DNA of 64,000 bases, from contig NZ_JACBYP010000020.1 in assembly GCF_018982965.1 (NCBI RefSeq), positions 28,821 through 92,820 of the forward strand. The letters run 5' to 3'. Both the position numbers and the translations under genes were made by a program. This document shows positions 33,063-41,205 of the stretch, one piece after another. Under the pieces are notes generated by a model. It had not been told where the DNA came from, did no database searches, and saw only the letters and a program-made list of their open reading frames with translations. The stretch comes from Streptomyces mayonensis. Its GTDB lineage: Bacteria; Actinomycetota; Actinomycetes; Streptomycetales; Streptomycetaceae. Numbering within the stretch: the first letter of the stretch is position 1; each line of letters begins with the position of its first letter.

Positions 33063-35086
33063 GCGGGGACCTCCAGGGGGTCGAGCTTGTTCGCGTTCCG
33101 GATCTCGTCGACGATCCGGCCGATGATGCCGGTGATGTCGAAGTCCTTCGGGGTGAAGACCGCGGCCACTCCCGCGGCCCGCAGGTCCTCCGCGTCACCG
33201 TTCGGGATGATGCCACCGGCGATCACCGGGATGTCTGTGGCACCGGCCACACGGAGCCGTTCCAGGACGTCCGGCACGAGCCGCGCGTGCGAGCCGGACA
33301 GCACGGACAGGCCCACCGCGTGCACGTCCTCCGCGAGGGCGGCGTCCACGATCTGCTCCGGGGTGAGCCGGATGCCCTGGTAGACCACCTCGAACCCGGC
33401 GTCACGGGCGCGCACGGCGATCTGTTCGGCGCCGTTGGAGTGGCCGTCCAGGCCGGGCTTGCCGACCAGGAAGCGGAGCTTGCCGACGCCCATCTCCTTG
33501 GCCGTCAGCTCCACCCTGCGGCGCACCTCGGACAGCGCGGAGCCCTCCTCGGCGGTGACCGCGACCGGTGCCGACGACACGCCGGTCGGCGCCCGGAACT
33601 CGCCGAACACCTCGCGCAGCGCCCCCGCCCACTCGCCGGTCGTGGCACCGGCCCTGGCGCACTCCAGGGTGGCCTCCATGAGGTTGCCGGTGCCGCGCGC
33701 GGTCTCCTTCAGCCTCTCCAGGGCCTTGCAGGGGCGCGGGTGGTTGAAGGGCGGCTGGTAGCGCGTGTCGCGCCAGTTCTGCAGCGAGGCGACGACACGG
33801 GCCTCCACCGCCGGGTCGACCGTCTCGATCGCGGTGTCCAGGTCTGCGGTCAGCGGGTTCGGCTCGGTGCCCTCGAAGGCGTTGACACCGATGATCTTTT
33901 CCTCCCCGGACTCGATCCGGGCCCGGCGTTCGGCGTGCGAGGCGACCAGCTGGGACTTGAGGTACCCGGACTCGACGGCGGCCATCGCGCCGCCCATCTC
34001 CTCGATGCGGCCGATCTCCGCGAACGCCGCCTCGACCAGTTCGTCGACCTTCGCCCCGATCACCTTCGAGCCCTCGAAGATGTCCTCGTACTCCAGCAGA
34101 TCGCTCTCGTGCGCCAGCACCTGCTGGATCCGCAGCGACCACTGCTGGTCCCAGGGGCGGGGCAGGCCCAGCGCCTCGTTCCAGGCCGGCAGCTGCACGG
34201 CACGCGCGCGGGCGTCCTTGGAGAGGGTGACGGCCAGCATCTCGAGCACGATCCGCTGGACGTTGTTCTCCGGCTGAGCCTCGGTCAGGCCGAGGGAGTT
34301 GACCTGGACGCCGTAGCGGAAGCGGCGGTGCCGGGGGTCCTCGATGCCGTACCGCTCGCGGGTGACGCGGTCCCAGATGCGGCCGAAGGCGCGCATCTTG
34401 CACATCTCCTCGACGAACCGGACTCCCGCGTTCACGAAGAACGAGATGCGGCCGACGACGTCGCCCATGCGCTCCTCGGGCACCTGGCCGCTGTCGCGCA
34501 CCGCGTCGAGCACGGCGATCGCCGTGGACATCGCGTACGCGATCTCCTGCACCGGCGTGGCGCCCGCCTCCTGCAAGTGGTAGCTGCAGATGTTGATCGG
34601 GTTCCACCGGGGCAGGTGGGAGACCGTGTACGCGATCATGTCGGTCGTCAGGCGGAGCGACGGTCCCGGCGGGAAGACGTGCGTCCCGCGGGACAGGTAC
34701 TCCTTGACGATGTCGTTCTGCGTCGTGCCGCTGAGCCTGGTGACGTCCGCGCCCTGCTCCTCGGCGACGACCTGGTAGAGGGCCAGCAGCCACATGGCGG
34801 TGGCGTTGATGGTCATCGAGGTGTTCATCTGCTCCAGGGGGATGTCCTGGAACAGCCGGCGCATGTCACCGAGGTGCGCGACGGGCACGCCGACCCGGCC
34901 GACCTCGCCGCGGGCGAGGACGTGGTCGGAGTCGTAGCCGGTCTGGGTCGGCAGGTCGAAGGCGACCGACAGACCCGTCTGGCCCTTGGCGAGGTTGCGC
35001 CGGTACAGCTCGTTGGAGGCTTCGGCCGTGGAGTGACCGGCGTAGGTGCGCATCAGCCACGGCCGGTCCTTGTGACGTTCGGTCAC
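33059..35086 (-). CDS. ecm: Ethylmalonyl-CoA mutase (MeaA-type, adenosylcobalamin-dependent)
   Basis: A 675-residue single-chain B12 mutase. The substrate barrel (residues 1-~520) starts with RPWLMRTYAGHSTAEASNELYRRNL and has TMTINATAMWLL-like STMTINATAMW and GTTQNDIVKEYLSRGT. The C-terminal cobalamin domain (~545-675) has the DxHxxG motif in GLDGHSNGAEQIA, SVLSGSH and IAGGII. It converts (2R)-ethylmalonyl-CoA to methylsuccinyl-CoA. The older family name is MeaA. GTG 35086 follows GAGGAG after the ccr stop with 10 bases between. Length and order match the ethylmalonyl-CoA operon. No chaperone or epimerase gene is adjacent. Confidence 0.93.
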   Translation of the reverse strand: MTERHKDRPWLMRTYAGHSTAEASNELYRRNLAKGQTGLSVAFDLPTQTGYDSDHVLARGEVGRVGVPVAHLGDMRRLFQDIPLEQMNTSMTINATAMWLLALYQVVAEEQGADVTRLSGTTQNDIVKEYLSRGTHVFPPGPSLRLTTDMIAYTVSHLPRWNPINICSYHLQEAGATPVQEIAYAMSTAIAVLDAVRDSGQVPEERMGDVVGRISFFVNAGVRFVEEMCKMRAFGRIWDRVTRERYGIEDPRHRRFRYGVQVNSLGLTEAQPENNVQRIVLEMLAVTLSKDARARAVQLPAWNEALGLPRPWDQQWSLRIQQVLAHESDLLEYEDIFEGSKVIGAKVDELVEAAFAEIGRIEEMGGAMAAVESGYLKSQLVASHAERRARIESGEEKIIGVNAFEGTEPNPLTADLDTAIETVDPAVEARVVASLQNWRDTRYQPPFNHPRPCKALERLKETARGTGNLMEATLECARAGATTGEWAGALREVFGEFRAPTGVSSAPVAVTAEEGSALSEVRRRVELTAKEMGVGKLRFLVGKPGLDGHSNGAEQIAVRARDAGFEVVYQGIRLTPEQIVDAALAEDVHAVGLSVLSGSHARLVPDVLERLRVAGATDIPVIAGGIIPNGDAEDLRAAGVAAVFTPKDFDITGIIGRIVDEIRNANKLDPLEVPA

Positions 35087-35096
35087 GCGGCGCTCC

Positions 35097-36440
35097 TCAG
35101 ACGTTCCGGAAGCGGTTGATGGCGTCGGCGTGCTGCGCCCGCTTCTCCGGGTCGCGCACGCCCAGCCCCTCCTCGGGCGCCAGGCACAGCACGCCGACCT
35201 TGCCCTGGTGGGCGTTGCGGTGGACGTCGTGGGCGGCCTGGCCGGTCTCCTCCAGGGAGTACACCTTGGAGAGCGTCGGGTGGATCTTCCCCTTGGCGAT
35301 GAGGCGGTTGGCCTCCCAGGCCTCGCGGTAGTTGGCGAAGTGGGAGCCGATGATGCGCTTCAGGGACATCCACAGGTAGCGGTTGTCGTACTCGTGCAGG
35401 TAGCCCGAGGTCGAGGCGCAGGTGGTGATGGTGCCGCCCTTGCGGGTGACGAAGACGGAGGCGCCGAAGGTCTCGCGGCCGGGGTGCTCGAAGACGATGT
35501 CGATGTCCTCGCCGCCGGTGAGTTCGCGGATGCGCTTGCCGAAGCGCTTCCACTCCTTGGGGTCCTGGGTGTGCTCGTCCTTCCAGAACCGGTAGCCCTC
35601 GGCGCTGCGGTCGATGATCGCCTCGGCGCCCATGGACCGGCAGATGCCGGCCTTCTGCTCGCTGGAGACGACACAGACCGGGTTGGCGCCGCCGGCCAGC
35701 GCGAACTGGGTGGCGTACGAGCCGAGTCCGCCGCTCGCGCCCCAGATCAGCACGTTGTCGCCCTGCTTCAGGCCGGCGCCGTTGCGGGAGACCAGCTGCC
35801 GGTACGCGGTGGAGTTGACCAGGCCGGGAGCGGCGGCCTCCTCCCAGCTGAGGTGGCCGGGCTTGGGCATCAGCTGGTTGGACTTGACCAGCGCGATCTC
35901 CGCGAGGCCGCCGAAGTTGGTCTCGAAGCCCCAGATGCGCTGCTCGGGGTCGAGCATCGTGTCGTTGTGGCCGTCGGACGACTCCAGTTCGACGGAGAGG
36001 CAGTGCGCGACGACCTCGTCGCCCGGCCGCCAGGCGTTGACGCCGGGGCCGGTGCGCAGGACGACGCCCGCGAGGTCGGAGCCGATGACGTGGTACGGCA
36101 GGTCGTGGCGCTTGGCCAGCTCGCTGGTGCGGCCGTAGCGCTCCAGGAAGCCGAAGGTCGACAGCGGCTCGAAGATCGAGGTCCACACCGAGTTGTAGTT
36201 GACCGAGGAGGCCATGACGGCCACCAGGGCCTCGCCGGGGCCGAGTTCCGGCAGCGGCACCTCGTCCAGGTGGATCGACTTGCGGGGGTCCTTGTCGCGG
36301 GTCTCGAGGCCCGCGAACATCTCCGTCTCGTCCTTGTGCACGGTGATCGCGCGGTACGACTCGGGGAGCGGCAGAGCGGCGATGTCGGCCGGCGTGGAGT
36401 CGGGCGACTGGATCGCGTCCAGGATGTCCTTCACGGTCAC
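35097..36440 (-). CDS. ccr: Crotonyl-CoA carboxylase/reductase
   Basis: A 447-residue zinc-independent MDR-family reductase that carboxylates crotonyl-CoA with CO2 and NADPH to (2S)-ethylmalonyl-CoA, the signature enzyme of the pathway and a source of polyketide extender units. The N-terminus VKDILDAIQSPDSTPADIAALPLPESYRA region, SVNYNSVWTSIFEP, HVIGSDLAGVVLRTGPGVN, nucleotide loop IWGASGGLGSYATQFAL and FEHPGRETFGASVFV are diagnostic of Ccr. GTG 36440 with GGAGG seven bases upstream is the start; the open frame extends further upstream into the promoter only by chance. It leads the five-gene operon. Confidence 0.96.
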   Translation of the reverse strand: MTVKDILDAIQSPDSTPADIAALPLPESYRAITVHKDETEMFAGLETRDKDPRKSIHLDEVPLPELGPGEALVAVMASSVNYNSVWTSIFEPLSTFGFLERYGRTSELAKRHDLPYHVIGSDLAGVVLRTGPGVNAWRPGDEVVAHCLSVELESSDGHNDTMLDPEQRIWGFETNFGGLAEIALVKSNQLMPKPGHLSWEEAAAPGLVNSTAYRQLVSRNGAGLKQGDNVLIWGASGGLGSYATQFALAGGANPVCVVSSEQKAGICRSMGAEAIIDRSAEGYRFWKDEHTQDPKEWKRFGKRIRELTGGEDIDIVFEHPGRETFGASVFVTRKGGTITTCASTSGYLHEYDNRYLWMSLKRIIGSHFANYREAWEANRLIAKGKIHPTLSKVYSLEETGQAAHDVHRNAHQGKVGVLCLAPEEGLGVRDPEKRAQHADAINRFRNV

Positions 36441-36579
36441 GGTGTTGCCTCCGGCGGTGAGCGCCCTGAGGGAGGGGCGCTGAGGGGTACGTCGGTGCTG
36501 CTGAGGTGAGGGTGGGTGCCTGTGACGCAGGCGTTCGGGCGCGCAGCGGATGAGGTGCGGGGACAGCCCGGACACCTTC

Positions 36580-36621
36580 AACGTATGACACCGCGTGTCA
36601 CCTCGCAAGGCACTGAGTGCC
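36580..36621 (-). promoter_or_regulatory. ccr operon promoter with operator palindromes
   Basis: On the minus strand TTGCGA (36608-36603) and TACGTT (36585-36580) are separated by exactly 17 bases. The spacer holds a perfect dyad, TGACAC-N3-GTGTCA (36586-36600). A second perfect dyad, GGCACT-N-AGTGCC (36609-36621), abuts the -35 box upstream. Such placement is typical of a repressor site, and the TetR gene lies just upstream at 36788-37603. The remainder of the gap is the untranslated leader (36441-36579) and the TetR terminator. Confidence 0.7.
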
Positions 36622-36741
36622 AGAAACTGCCCTCAAGTGAATTCTTTACCCGACAGATGAGCGATGATCGATCGGAGTGCTGCCAGAAGGAGATCACGAA
36701 CGGGACGGAAAACGGGACAGAAAGGGACGCCGACATGCAAA

Positions 36742-36766
36742 GACGGCCACCCGGTGGGTGGCCGTC
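36742..36766 (-). terminator. Terminator of the TetR gene
   Basis: Perfect 11-bp stem with three-base loop (arms 36742-36752 and 36756-36766) starting 22 bases after the TetR stop, followed on the minus strand by a short TTT. Confidence 0.8.
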
Positions 36767-36787
36767 GTCACAGGAGGGAAGGAACGG

Positions 36788-37603
36788 TCAGCGGTCCCTG
36801 AGCGCCTGCTCGATGGTGCGCATGACCTCGTGCAGCGGCGCGTCGGTCCGCGCGACCGTCACCAGTACCTCGTCCCGCACGGAGGCCGACGGCGCGTCCA
36901 CGCGGCCGGGGGCCGTGGTGCCGCGCCCCGCTCCGATGCCCGTCCCGAAGGTCTTGCGGACGATCGCGAACGCGTGGTCGAGCTGCGCCTCGACGTCGCC
37001 CTGCCCGTCGGCCCGCAGCCAGCGCCGCAGCACGTGGTTGTGCGCGGTGACCACGGCGGACGCGGCCACCTCCGCGAGCAGCGGGTCGTCGTTGGCGTCG
37101 TCGTCGTGCGCGTGCTCGTCGAAGTGGCCGAGCAGGTAGCGGGTGAACAGGCGCTCGTAGCGGGCCACCGACGCGATCTCCGCCTCGCGCAGGGTGGGGA
37201 CCTCACGCGTCAGCTTGTAGCGGGCGACCGAGATCTCCGGCCGGCCCGCGTACATCTTCATGACCTCCTTGATGCCCCGGCACACCGTGTCCAGCGGGTG
37301 CTCGTGCGCGGGCGCCGCGTTGAGCACCGCCTCGGCGCGCACCAGGGTGTCGTCGTGGTCCGGGAAGATCGCCTCCTCCTTGGAACGGAAGTGGCGGAAG
37401 AAGGTGCGGCGGGCGACTCCGGCGCGGGCCGCGATCTCGTCGACGGTGGTCGCCTCGTACCCCTTGGTCGCGAACAGCTCCATGGCCGCCGCAGCCAGTT
37501 CCCGGCGCATTCTGAGCCGCTGGGCGGCGGCTCGGCTGCCGGCCGCGCTCTCCGGCGCGTCGGGCGTGGCTGGTGTACGTGAGGACTTGGCGGGCTGGGG
37601 CAT
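36788..37603 (-). CDS. TetR-family regulator upstream of the ccr operon
   Basis: A 271-residue TetR regulator. After a disordered, basic N-terminus (~30 residues), the helix-turn-helix is LRMRRELAAAAMELFATKGYEATTVDEIAARAGVA region (residues ~28-62) with RRTFFRHFRSKEEAIF. The C-terminal domain includes an acidic segment (DEHAHDDDANDDP). It lies between the dehydrogenase and ccr on the same strand. CcrR of Methylobacterium, which controls ccr, is also TetR-type, so a role on the palindromic ccr promoter is plausible. ATG 37603 has TACGTT six bases before it and no Shine-Dalgarno, suggesting a leaderless mRNA. A longer frame opens at 37849 but crosses a 24-bp tandem repeat and overlaps the previous gene. 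Confidence 0.85.
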   Translation of the reverse strand: MPQPAKSSRTPATPDAPESAAGSRAAAQRLRMRRELAAAAMELFATKGYEATTVDEIAARAGVARRTFFRHFRSKEEAIFPDHDDTLVRAEAVLNAAPAHEHPLDTVCRGIKEVMKMYAGRPEISVARYKLTREVPTLREAEIASVARYERLFTRYLLGHFDEHAHDDDANDDPLLAEVAASAVVTAHNHVLRRWLRADGQGDVEAQLDHAFAIVRKTFGTGIGAGRGTTAPGRVDAPSASVRDEVLVTVARTDAPLHEVMRTIEQALRDR

Positions 37604-37609
37604 GAACCG

Positions 37610-37615
37610 AACGTA
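37610..37615 (-). promoter_or_regulatory. -10 box of the TetR gene, leaderless arrangement
   Basis: TACGTT on the minus strand, six bases before ATG 37603; the same hexamer is the -10 of the ccr promoter. Confidence 0.45.
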
Positions 37616-37677
37616 CTGCATGTGCGCGCAATCATGCGCGTGACCGGGGATTCCCCCGCCCCCGCGGGGAGGCGGCC

Positions 37678-37773
37678 CGTCCTCGTGGGGAAGGCGGGAC
37701 CCGTCCTCGCGGGGAAGACGGGATCCGTCCTCGCAGGAAAGGCGGGCCCCGTCCTCGCGGGGCGGGGGAGACC
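37678..37773. repeat. Four 24-bp tandem repeats upstream of the TetR gene
   Basis: Units beginning CGTCCTCG at 37678, 37702, 37726 and 37750, about 70-85% alike. They lie between the dehydrogenase stop (37836) and the TetR start. In the TetR frame extended upstream they would read as an eight-residue repeat (REDGSRLP-like), but no upstream start is convincing. Confidence 0.85.
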
Positions 37774-37835
37774 CGGACTGACCCAGCAGACCGCCCCAGT
37801 CCTCCCCGGTCGTCCGGAACCAGTCGCCCGGCCGC

Positions 37836-39641
37836 TCAGCGGCGGGCATGTTCGCGGAAGCCCCGGCCGGTCTTGCGGCCGAGGCAGCCCGCGGCCACCA
37901 GGTGCTCGAGCAGCGGTGCCGGGGCCAGCCCCGGATCGCGGAACTCCCGGTGCAGGACCTTCTCGATGGCCAGCGAGACGTCGAGACCGACCACGTCGAG
38001 CAGTTCGAAGGGGCCCATCGGATAGCCGCCGCCCAGCTTCATCGCCGCGTCGATGTCGTCGAGCGACGCGTAGTGCTCCTGCACCATCTTGACCGCGTTG
38101 TTGAGGTACGGGAACAGCAGCGCGTTCACGATGAACCCCGCCCGGTCGCCGCAGTCCACGGCGTGCTTGCGCACCTTCGCGCAGACCTCGCGGACGGTGG
38201 CGTGCACCTCGTCGGACGTCAGCACCGTGCGGACCACCTCGACCAGCTTCATCGCCGGGGCCGGGTTGAAGAAGTGCATGCCGATCACGTCCTGCGGGCG
38301 CGAGGTGGCGCGGGCGCAGGCGACGACCGGCAGCGAGGACGTGGTGGTGGCCAGCACCGCGCCCGGCTTGCAGGCCTTGTCCAGCGCGGCGAACAACTGC
38401 CGCTTCACCTCCAGGTCCTCGGCGACGGCCTCCACCGCCAGGTCCACGTCGGCGAAGTCGTCGTAGGACCCGGTCGGCGTGATCAGCTCCAGCGTCCGCG
38501 CGGCGGCCTCGGCACTCAGGCGCCCCCGGTCGACGGAGCGTGTCAGGGACGTGCCGATCCGTGCCTTGGCGGCCTGCGCCTTCTCCGCGCTGCGGGCGGC
38601 GAGCACCACCTCGTACCCGGCCTTGGCGAACACCTCCGCGATCCCGGACGCCATGGTGCCCGAACCGGCGACACCGACCGCGCGCACCGGACGGCCGGCG
38701 ACCGGGGTGCCGCTCCCGCGCGGTGTCAGGGCGTCGGGCACGACGACCGCGCTGCCCGGTGCCTCGTAGGTGTAGAAGCCGCGCCCCGCCTTGCGGCCCG
38801 TCAGGCCCGCCTCGCTCAACTGCCTCAGGATCGGCGCGGGGGCGTGCAGGCGGTCGCGGGAGGCCGCGTACATGGCCTCCAGGACCGTGCGCGCGGTGTC
38901 CACGCCGACCAGGTCGAGCAGGGCCAGCGGCCCCATCGGCAGGCCGCAGCCGAGCCGCATCGCCGCGTCGATGTCCTCGCGGGAGGCGTAGCCGGCCTCG
39001 TACATCGCGGCGGCCTGGTTGAGGTAGCCGAACAGCAGGCCGTCCGCGACGAATCCGGGCCGGTCGCCGACCGCCACGGGCTCCTTGCCCAGGTCCTGCG
39101 CGAGGTCGGTGACCGCGGCGACGGCGGCCGGGGAGGTCAGCACCGAGGAGACCACCTCGACCAGGCGCATCGCCGGGGCCGGGTTGAAGAAGTGCAGGCC
39201 GAGCACCCGCTCCGGGCGCGACGAGTCGGCGGCGAGCCGCGTGACGGACAGGGCGTTGGTCCCGGTCGCCAGGATCGTCTCCGGGCGCACGATGCCGTCC
39301 AGCTCCCTGAAGACCTGCTGCTTGCTCTCGTACGACTCCGGGACCACCTCGATCACCAGGTCGGCACCGGCCGCCGCGCGCAGATCGGTGGAGGTGCGGA
39401 CGCGGGCCAGGGCGTCGGCGCGGTCCTCGGCGGTGAGGCGGCCGCGCTCGACGGCGCGGGCCGTGGAGGACTCCAGCGCGGCGAGTGCCCTCGCGGTCTG
39501 CGCCTCGCCGACGTCGATGCCGACGACGTCGCGTCCGGCCCTGGCCAGGACCTCGGTGATGCCCGTGCCCATGGTGCCGAGGCCGACCACGGCGACGGTC
39601 CGGAGCGGGGACAGGGGGACGTGGGACGGGGGAGTGGCCAT
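37836..39641 (-). CDS. Double-domain 3-hydroxyacyl-CoA (3-hydroxybutyryl-CoA) dehydrogenase
   Basis: A 601-residue protein made of two tandem 3-hydroxyacyl-CoA dehydrogenase units. Unit 1 (~10-305) starts VAVVGLGTMGTGITEVLARAG and unit 2 (~325-601) starts AVGVAGSGTMASGIAEVFAKAG, both Rossmann GxGxxG loops. Each has the catalytic LHFFNPAP/MHFFNPAP segment with His and the C-terminal GRKAGRGFY/GRKTGRGF. It oxidises 3-hydroxyacyl-CoA (or reduces acetoacetyl-CoA) with NAD(P). ATG 39641 has GGAG at good spacing. Lying beside ccr, it may feed 3-hydroxybutyryl-CoA toward crotonyl-CoA, but no crotonase gene is adjacent. Both units look intact, so this is not a degenerate fusion. Confidence 0.9.
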   Translation of the reverse strand: MATPPSHVPLSPLRTVAVVGLGTMGTGITEVLARAGRDVVGIDVGEAQTARALAALESSTARAVERGRLTAEDRADALARVRTSTDLRAAAGADLVIEVVPESYESKQQVFRELDGIVRPETILATGTNALSVTRLAADSSRPERVLGLHFFNPAPAMRLVEVVSSVLTSPAAVAAVTDLAQDLGKEPVAVGDRPGFVADGLLFGYLNQAAAMYEAGYASREDIDAAMRLGCGLPMGPLALLDLVGVDTARTVLEAMYAASRDRLHAPAPILRQLSEAGLTGRKAGRGFYTYEAPGSAVVVPDALTPRGSGTPVAGRPVRAVGVAGSGTMASGIAEVFAKAGYEVVLAARSAEKAQAAKARIGTSLTRSVDRGRLSAEAAARTLELITPTGSYDDFADVDLAVEAVAEDLEVKRQLFAALDKACKPGAVLATTTSSLPVVACARATSRPQDVIGMHFFNPAPAMKLVEVVRTVLTSDEVHATVREVCAKVRKHAVDCGDRAGFIVNALLFPYLNNAVKMVQEHYASLDDIDAAMKLGGGYPMGPFELLDVVGLDVSLAIEKVLHREFRDPGLAPAPLLEHLVAAGCLGRKTGRGFREHARR

Positions 39642-40017
39642 CGTGGGACTCCAGGAATGAGGGTGACGACGGAACACGCCCGGGCGCGCGACAGGCGTAC
39701 CGGGTGTGTCGGGGAGAAGGAAGGAGTGCGGGTGGTGCCGGGCCGCATCGCGCACACGCCCGGTGCCGCGGCGGAGGGCGCTGTGACGCGCCCGCCCGGC
39801 GGCCTGTGACCGGCCCTGTCCCGGGGCCGCGTCCTGGTGCGGTACCCGAGGTACCGGACCGACTGTCCCTCGGCGGCCGCGTCACCAGACCACCGTGAGG
39901 GTGCAGCGGGTGGGTGTCCCGCTCGTCTGAGGTTAACTCGCGGGTAACGAGCGCGCCAGCCCCCCGGGTTCGTGATGCAGGTCCCAGACCCGGTGTGACG
40001 CCTCTAACCTCGGGGGC
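39642..40017. other. 376-bp divergent intergenic region
   Basis: No gene seen. It holds a GGTACC-CGA-GGTACC dyad (39841-39855) and an imperfect dyad GTTAAC...GGTAAC (39932-39948), both possible regulator sites between the dehydrogenase and the HEAT-repeat gene, plus the -10 box of the latter at 40005-40010. Confidence 0.45.
40005..40010 (+). promoter_or_regulatory. -10 box of HEAT-repeat gene, leaderless arrangement
   Basis: TAACCT followed by seven bases and ATG 40018; a run of five G immediately before the ATG is too close to act as a normal Shine-Dalgarno. Confidence 0.5.
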
Positions 40018-40611
40018 ATGGACGAAGAGTTGCGATCGCTCACGGAGCGCTTACGGGCGGAGTCGGCGGCCTCGGGCGTGCCGGGCGCCACGGCGGCATA
40101 CGACCGTCTCGTGGCGAGCGGGGACCACGACGAGCTGGCCCGAGTGCTCACCGAGCCCGGACATCCGCTCTGGGCCCGGGAACTGGCCGCCTTCCGGCTC
40201 GGGGTCGCGGGGGACCGGCGGGCCTTCGAGTCGCTCGTACTGCTGCTCAACCACCGCGACCCGCCGCGCTGCGCCTCGGCCGCCCACGCCCTCGCACGCC
40301 TCGGCGACCCCCGCACCGCGCGGGCCGCCGCCGCCCTCGCCACCAACGAACTGCGGGTCGCCTACGCCCTGCACCCGGTGCGGCTGCTGGTGGAGCTGCG
40401 GGCGCCCGAGGCGGTGCCCGCGCTGATCACCACGCTGGAGCGGCGGCTGCGCCCGCGCGACCCCTACCGGCGGGTGGCGCTGGCCTGCGTCGAGGGCCTC
40501 GGCGCCCTCGGCGACGACCGTGCCGGGCCCGTCCTCAACGACGCCCTGGCCCACCCCGCGCTCGCCGAGGCGGCGGTGCGGGCGCTGACCCGCATCCCTG
40601 GGCAGCGCTGA
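40018..40611 (+). CDS. HEAT-repeat protein with a TTA codon
   Basis: A 197-residue all-helical protein of HEAT/PBS-lyase-type repeats: WARELAAFRLGVAGDRRAFESLVLLL, CASAAHALARLGDPRTARAAAALA, APEAVPALITTLERRL and VALACVEGLGALGDDRAGPVL are repeat units. Such repeats mediate protein binding; no catalytic residues are visible. Homologues are sometimes labelled adenylosuccinate lyase, which the sequence does not support. Codon 12 (40051-40053) is TTA, the only TTA seen in a confident gene of the window, so translation should depend on the bldA tRNA and be tied to development. The -10 box lies seven bases before the ATG, suggesting leaderless initiation. Confidence 0.8.
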   Translation: MDEELRSLTERLRAESAASGVPGATAAYDRLVASGDHDELARVLTEPGHPLWARELAAFRLGVAGDRRAFESLVLLLNHRDPPRCASAAHALARLGDPRTARAAAALATNELRVAYALHPVRLLVELRAPEAVPALITTLERRLRPRDPYRRVALACVEGLGALGDDRAGPVLNDALAHPALAEAAVRALTRIPGQR

Positions 40612-40659
40612 GGACCCGGCGGCCGCGGGGATGGCGGTGAGCGCGGGGGTGGCGGGCCG

Positions 40660-41205
40660 TCAGCCGGTGAGGTGCCGTGCGTACCGCACCTCGGGCACCG
40701 CCACTCCCTCCACCTCGAAGGGCTCCTCGGTGCCGTCGGGGCCGAAGCCCGACCGCTCGTAGAAGCGCCGGGCGCGGGTGTTGCCCCGGAGCACCCACAG
40801 GAGCATGCGGGTGTGCCCGGCCTCCCCGCACCGGCGCACCGCCTCCCCGAGCAGGGCCCGCCCGACGCCCGCGCCGGCCCGCCCGGGGTCGACGTAGAGC
40901 GCGTACAACTCGGCGTCGGCGGTACGCAGTTCGCCCTCGCGGTAGGGGCCGTGGACGGCCCAGCCGACGACCTGGCCGTCGCCGTCCTCGGCGACCAGGT
41001 TCACCGTGCCCTCCGGGGCGCGGGCGAACAGCGCGCGGCGACGCCCGGTCTCCTCCGCGGTGTCCATCGCGTCGAGGTACGACTGCGGCACCAGGCCCCG
41101 GTAGGCCGTCTGCCAGCCGCGGACGCGGATGCGGGCCACCTGCTCGCAGTCCGCGAGGAGCATCTCCCGCACCCGGACCCCGGCCCCCGAACGCGCGCCG
41201 CTCAC
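40660..41205 (-). CDS. GNAT-family N-acetyltransferase
   Basis: A 181-residue GNAT acetyltransferase. VRVREMLLADCEQVARIRVRGWQTAYRGLVPQSYLD is the RimI/WQTAYRG-type N-terminus. AELYALYVDPGRAGAGVGRALL is the acetyl-CoA-binding beta4-alpha3 (Q/RxxGxG/A variant), and LWVLRGNTRARRFYERSGF the final motif. Substrate unknown. GTG 41205 overlaps the RidA stop by four bases (GTGA), so the two are co-translated. A free-amine acetyltransferase beside an imine deaminase gives no definite pathway. Confidence 0.88.
   Translation of the reverse strand: MSGARSGAGVRVREMLLADCEQVARIRVRGWQTAYRGLVPQSYLDAMDTAEETGRRRALFARAPEGTVNLVAEDGDGQVVGWAVHGPYREGELRTADAELYALYVDPGRAGAGVGRALLGEAVRRCGEAGHTRMLLWVLRGNTRARRFYERSGFGPDGTEEPFEVEGVAVPEVRYARHLTG

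Noticed and set aside
36441..36608. A 56-residue N-terminal extension of Ccr
   Set aside because: The extension would begin in the promoter and has no similarity to Ccr proteins; GTG 36440 with GGAGG matches the known N-terminus.
40018..40611. Adenylosuccinate lyase annotation for the HEAT-repeat gene
   Set aside because: This label circulates for similar Streptomyces proteins, but the 197-residue sequence has HEAT-type repeats and none of the fumarase/ASL signature motifs.
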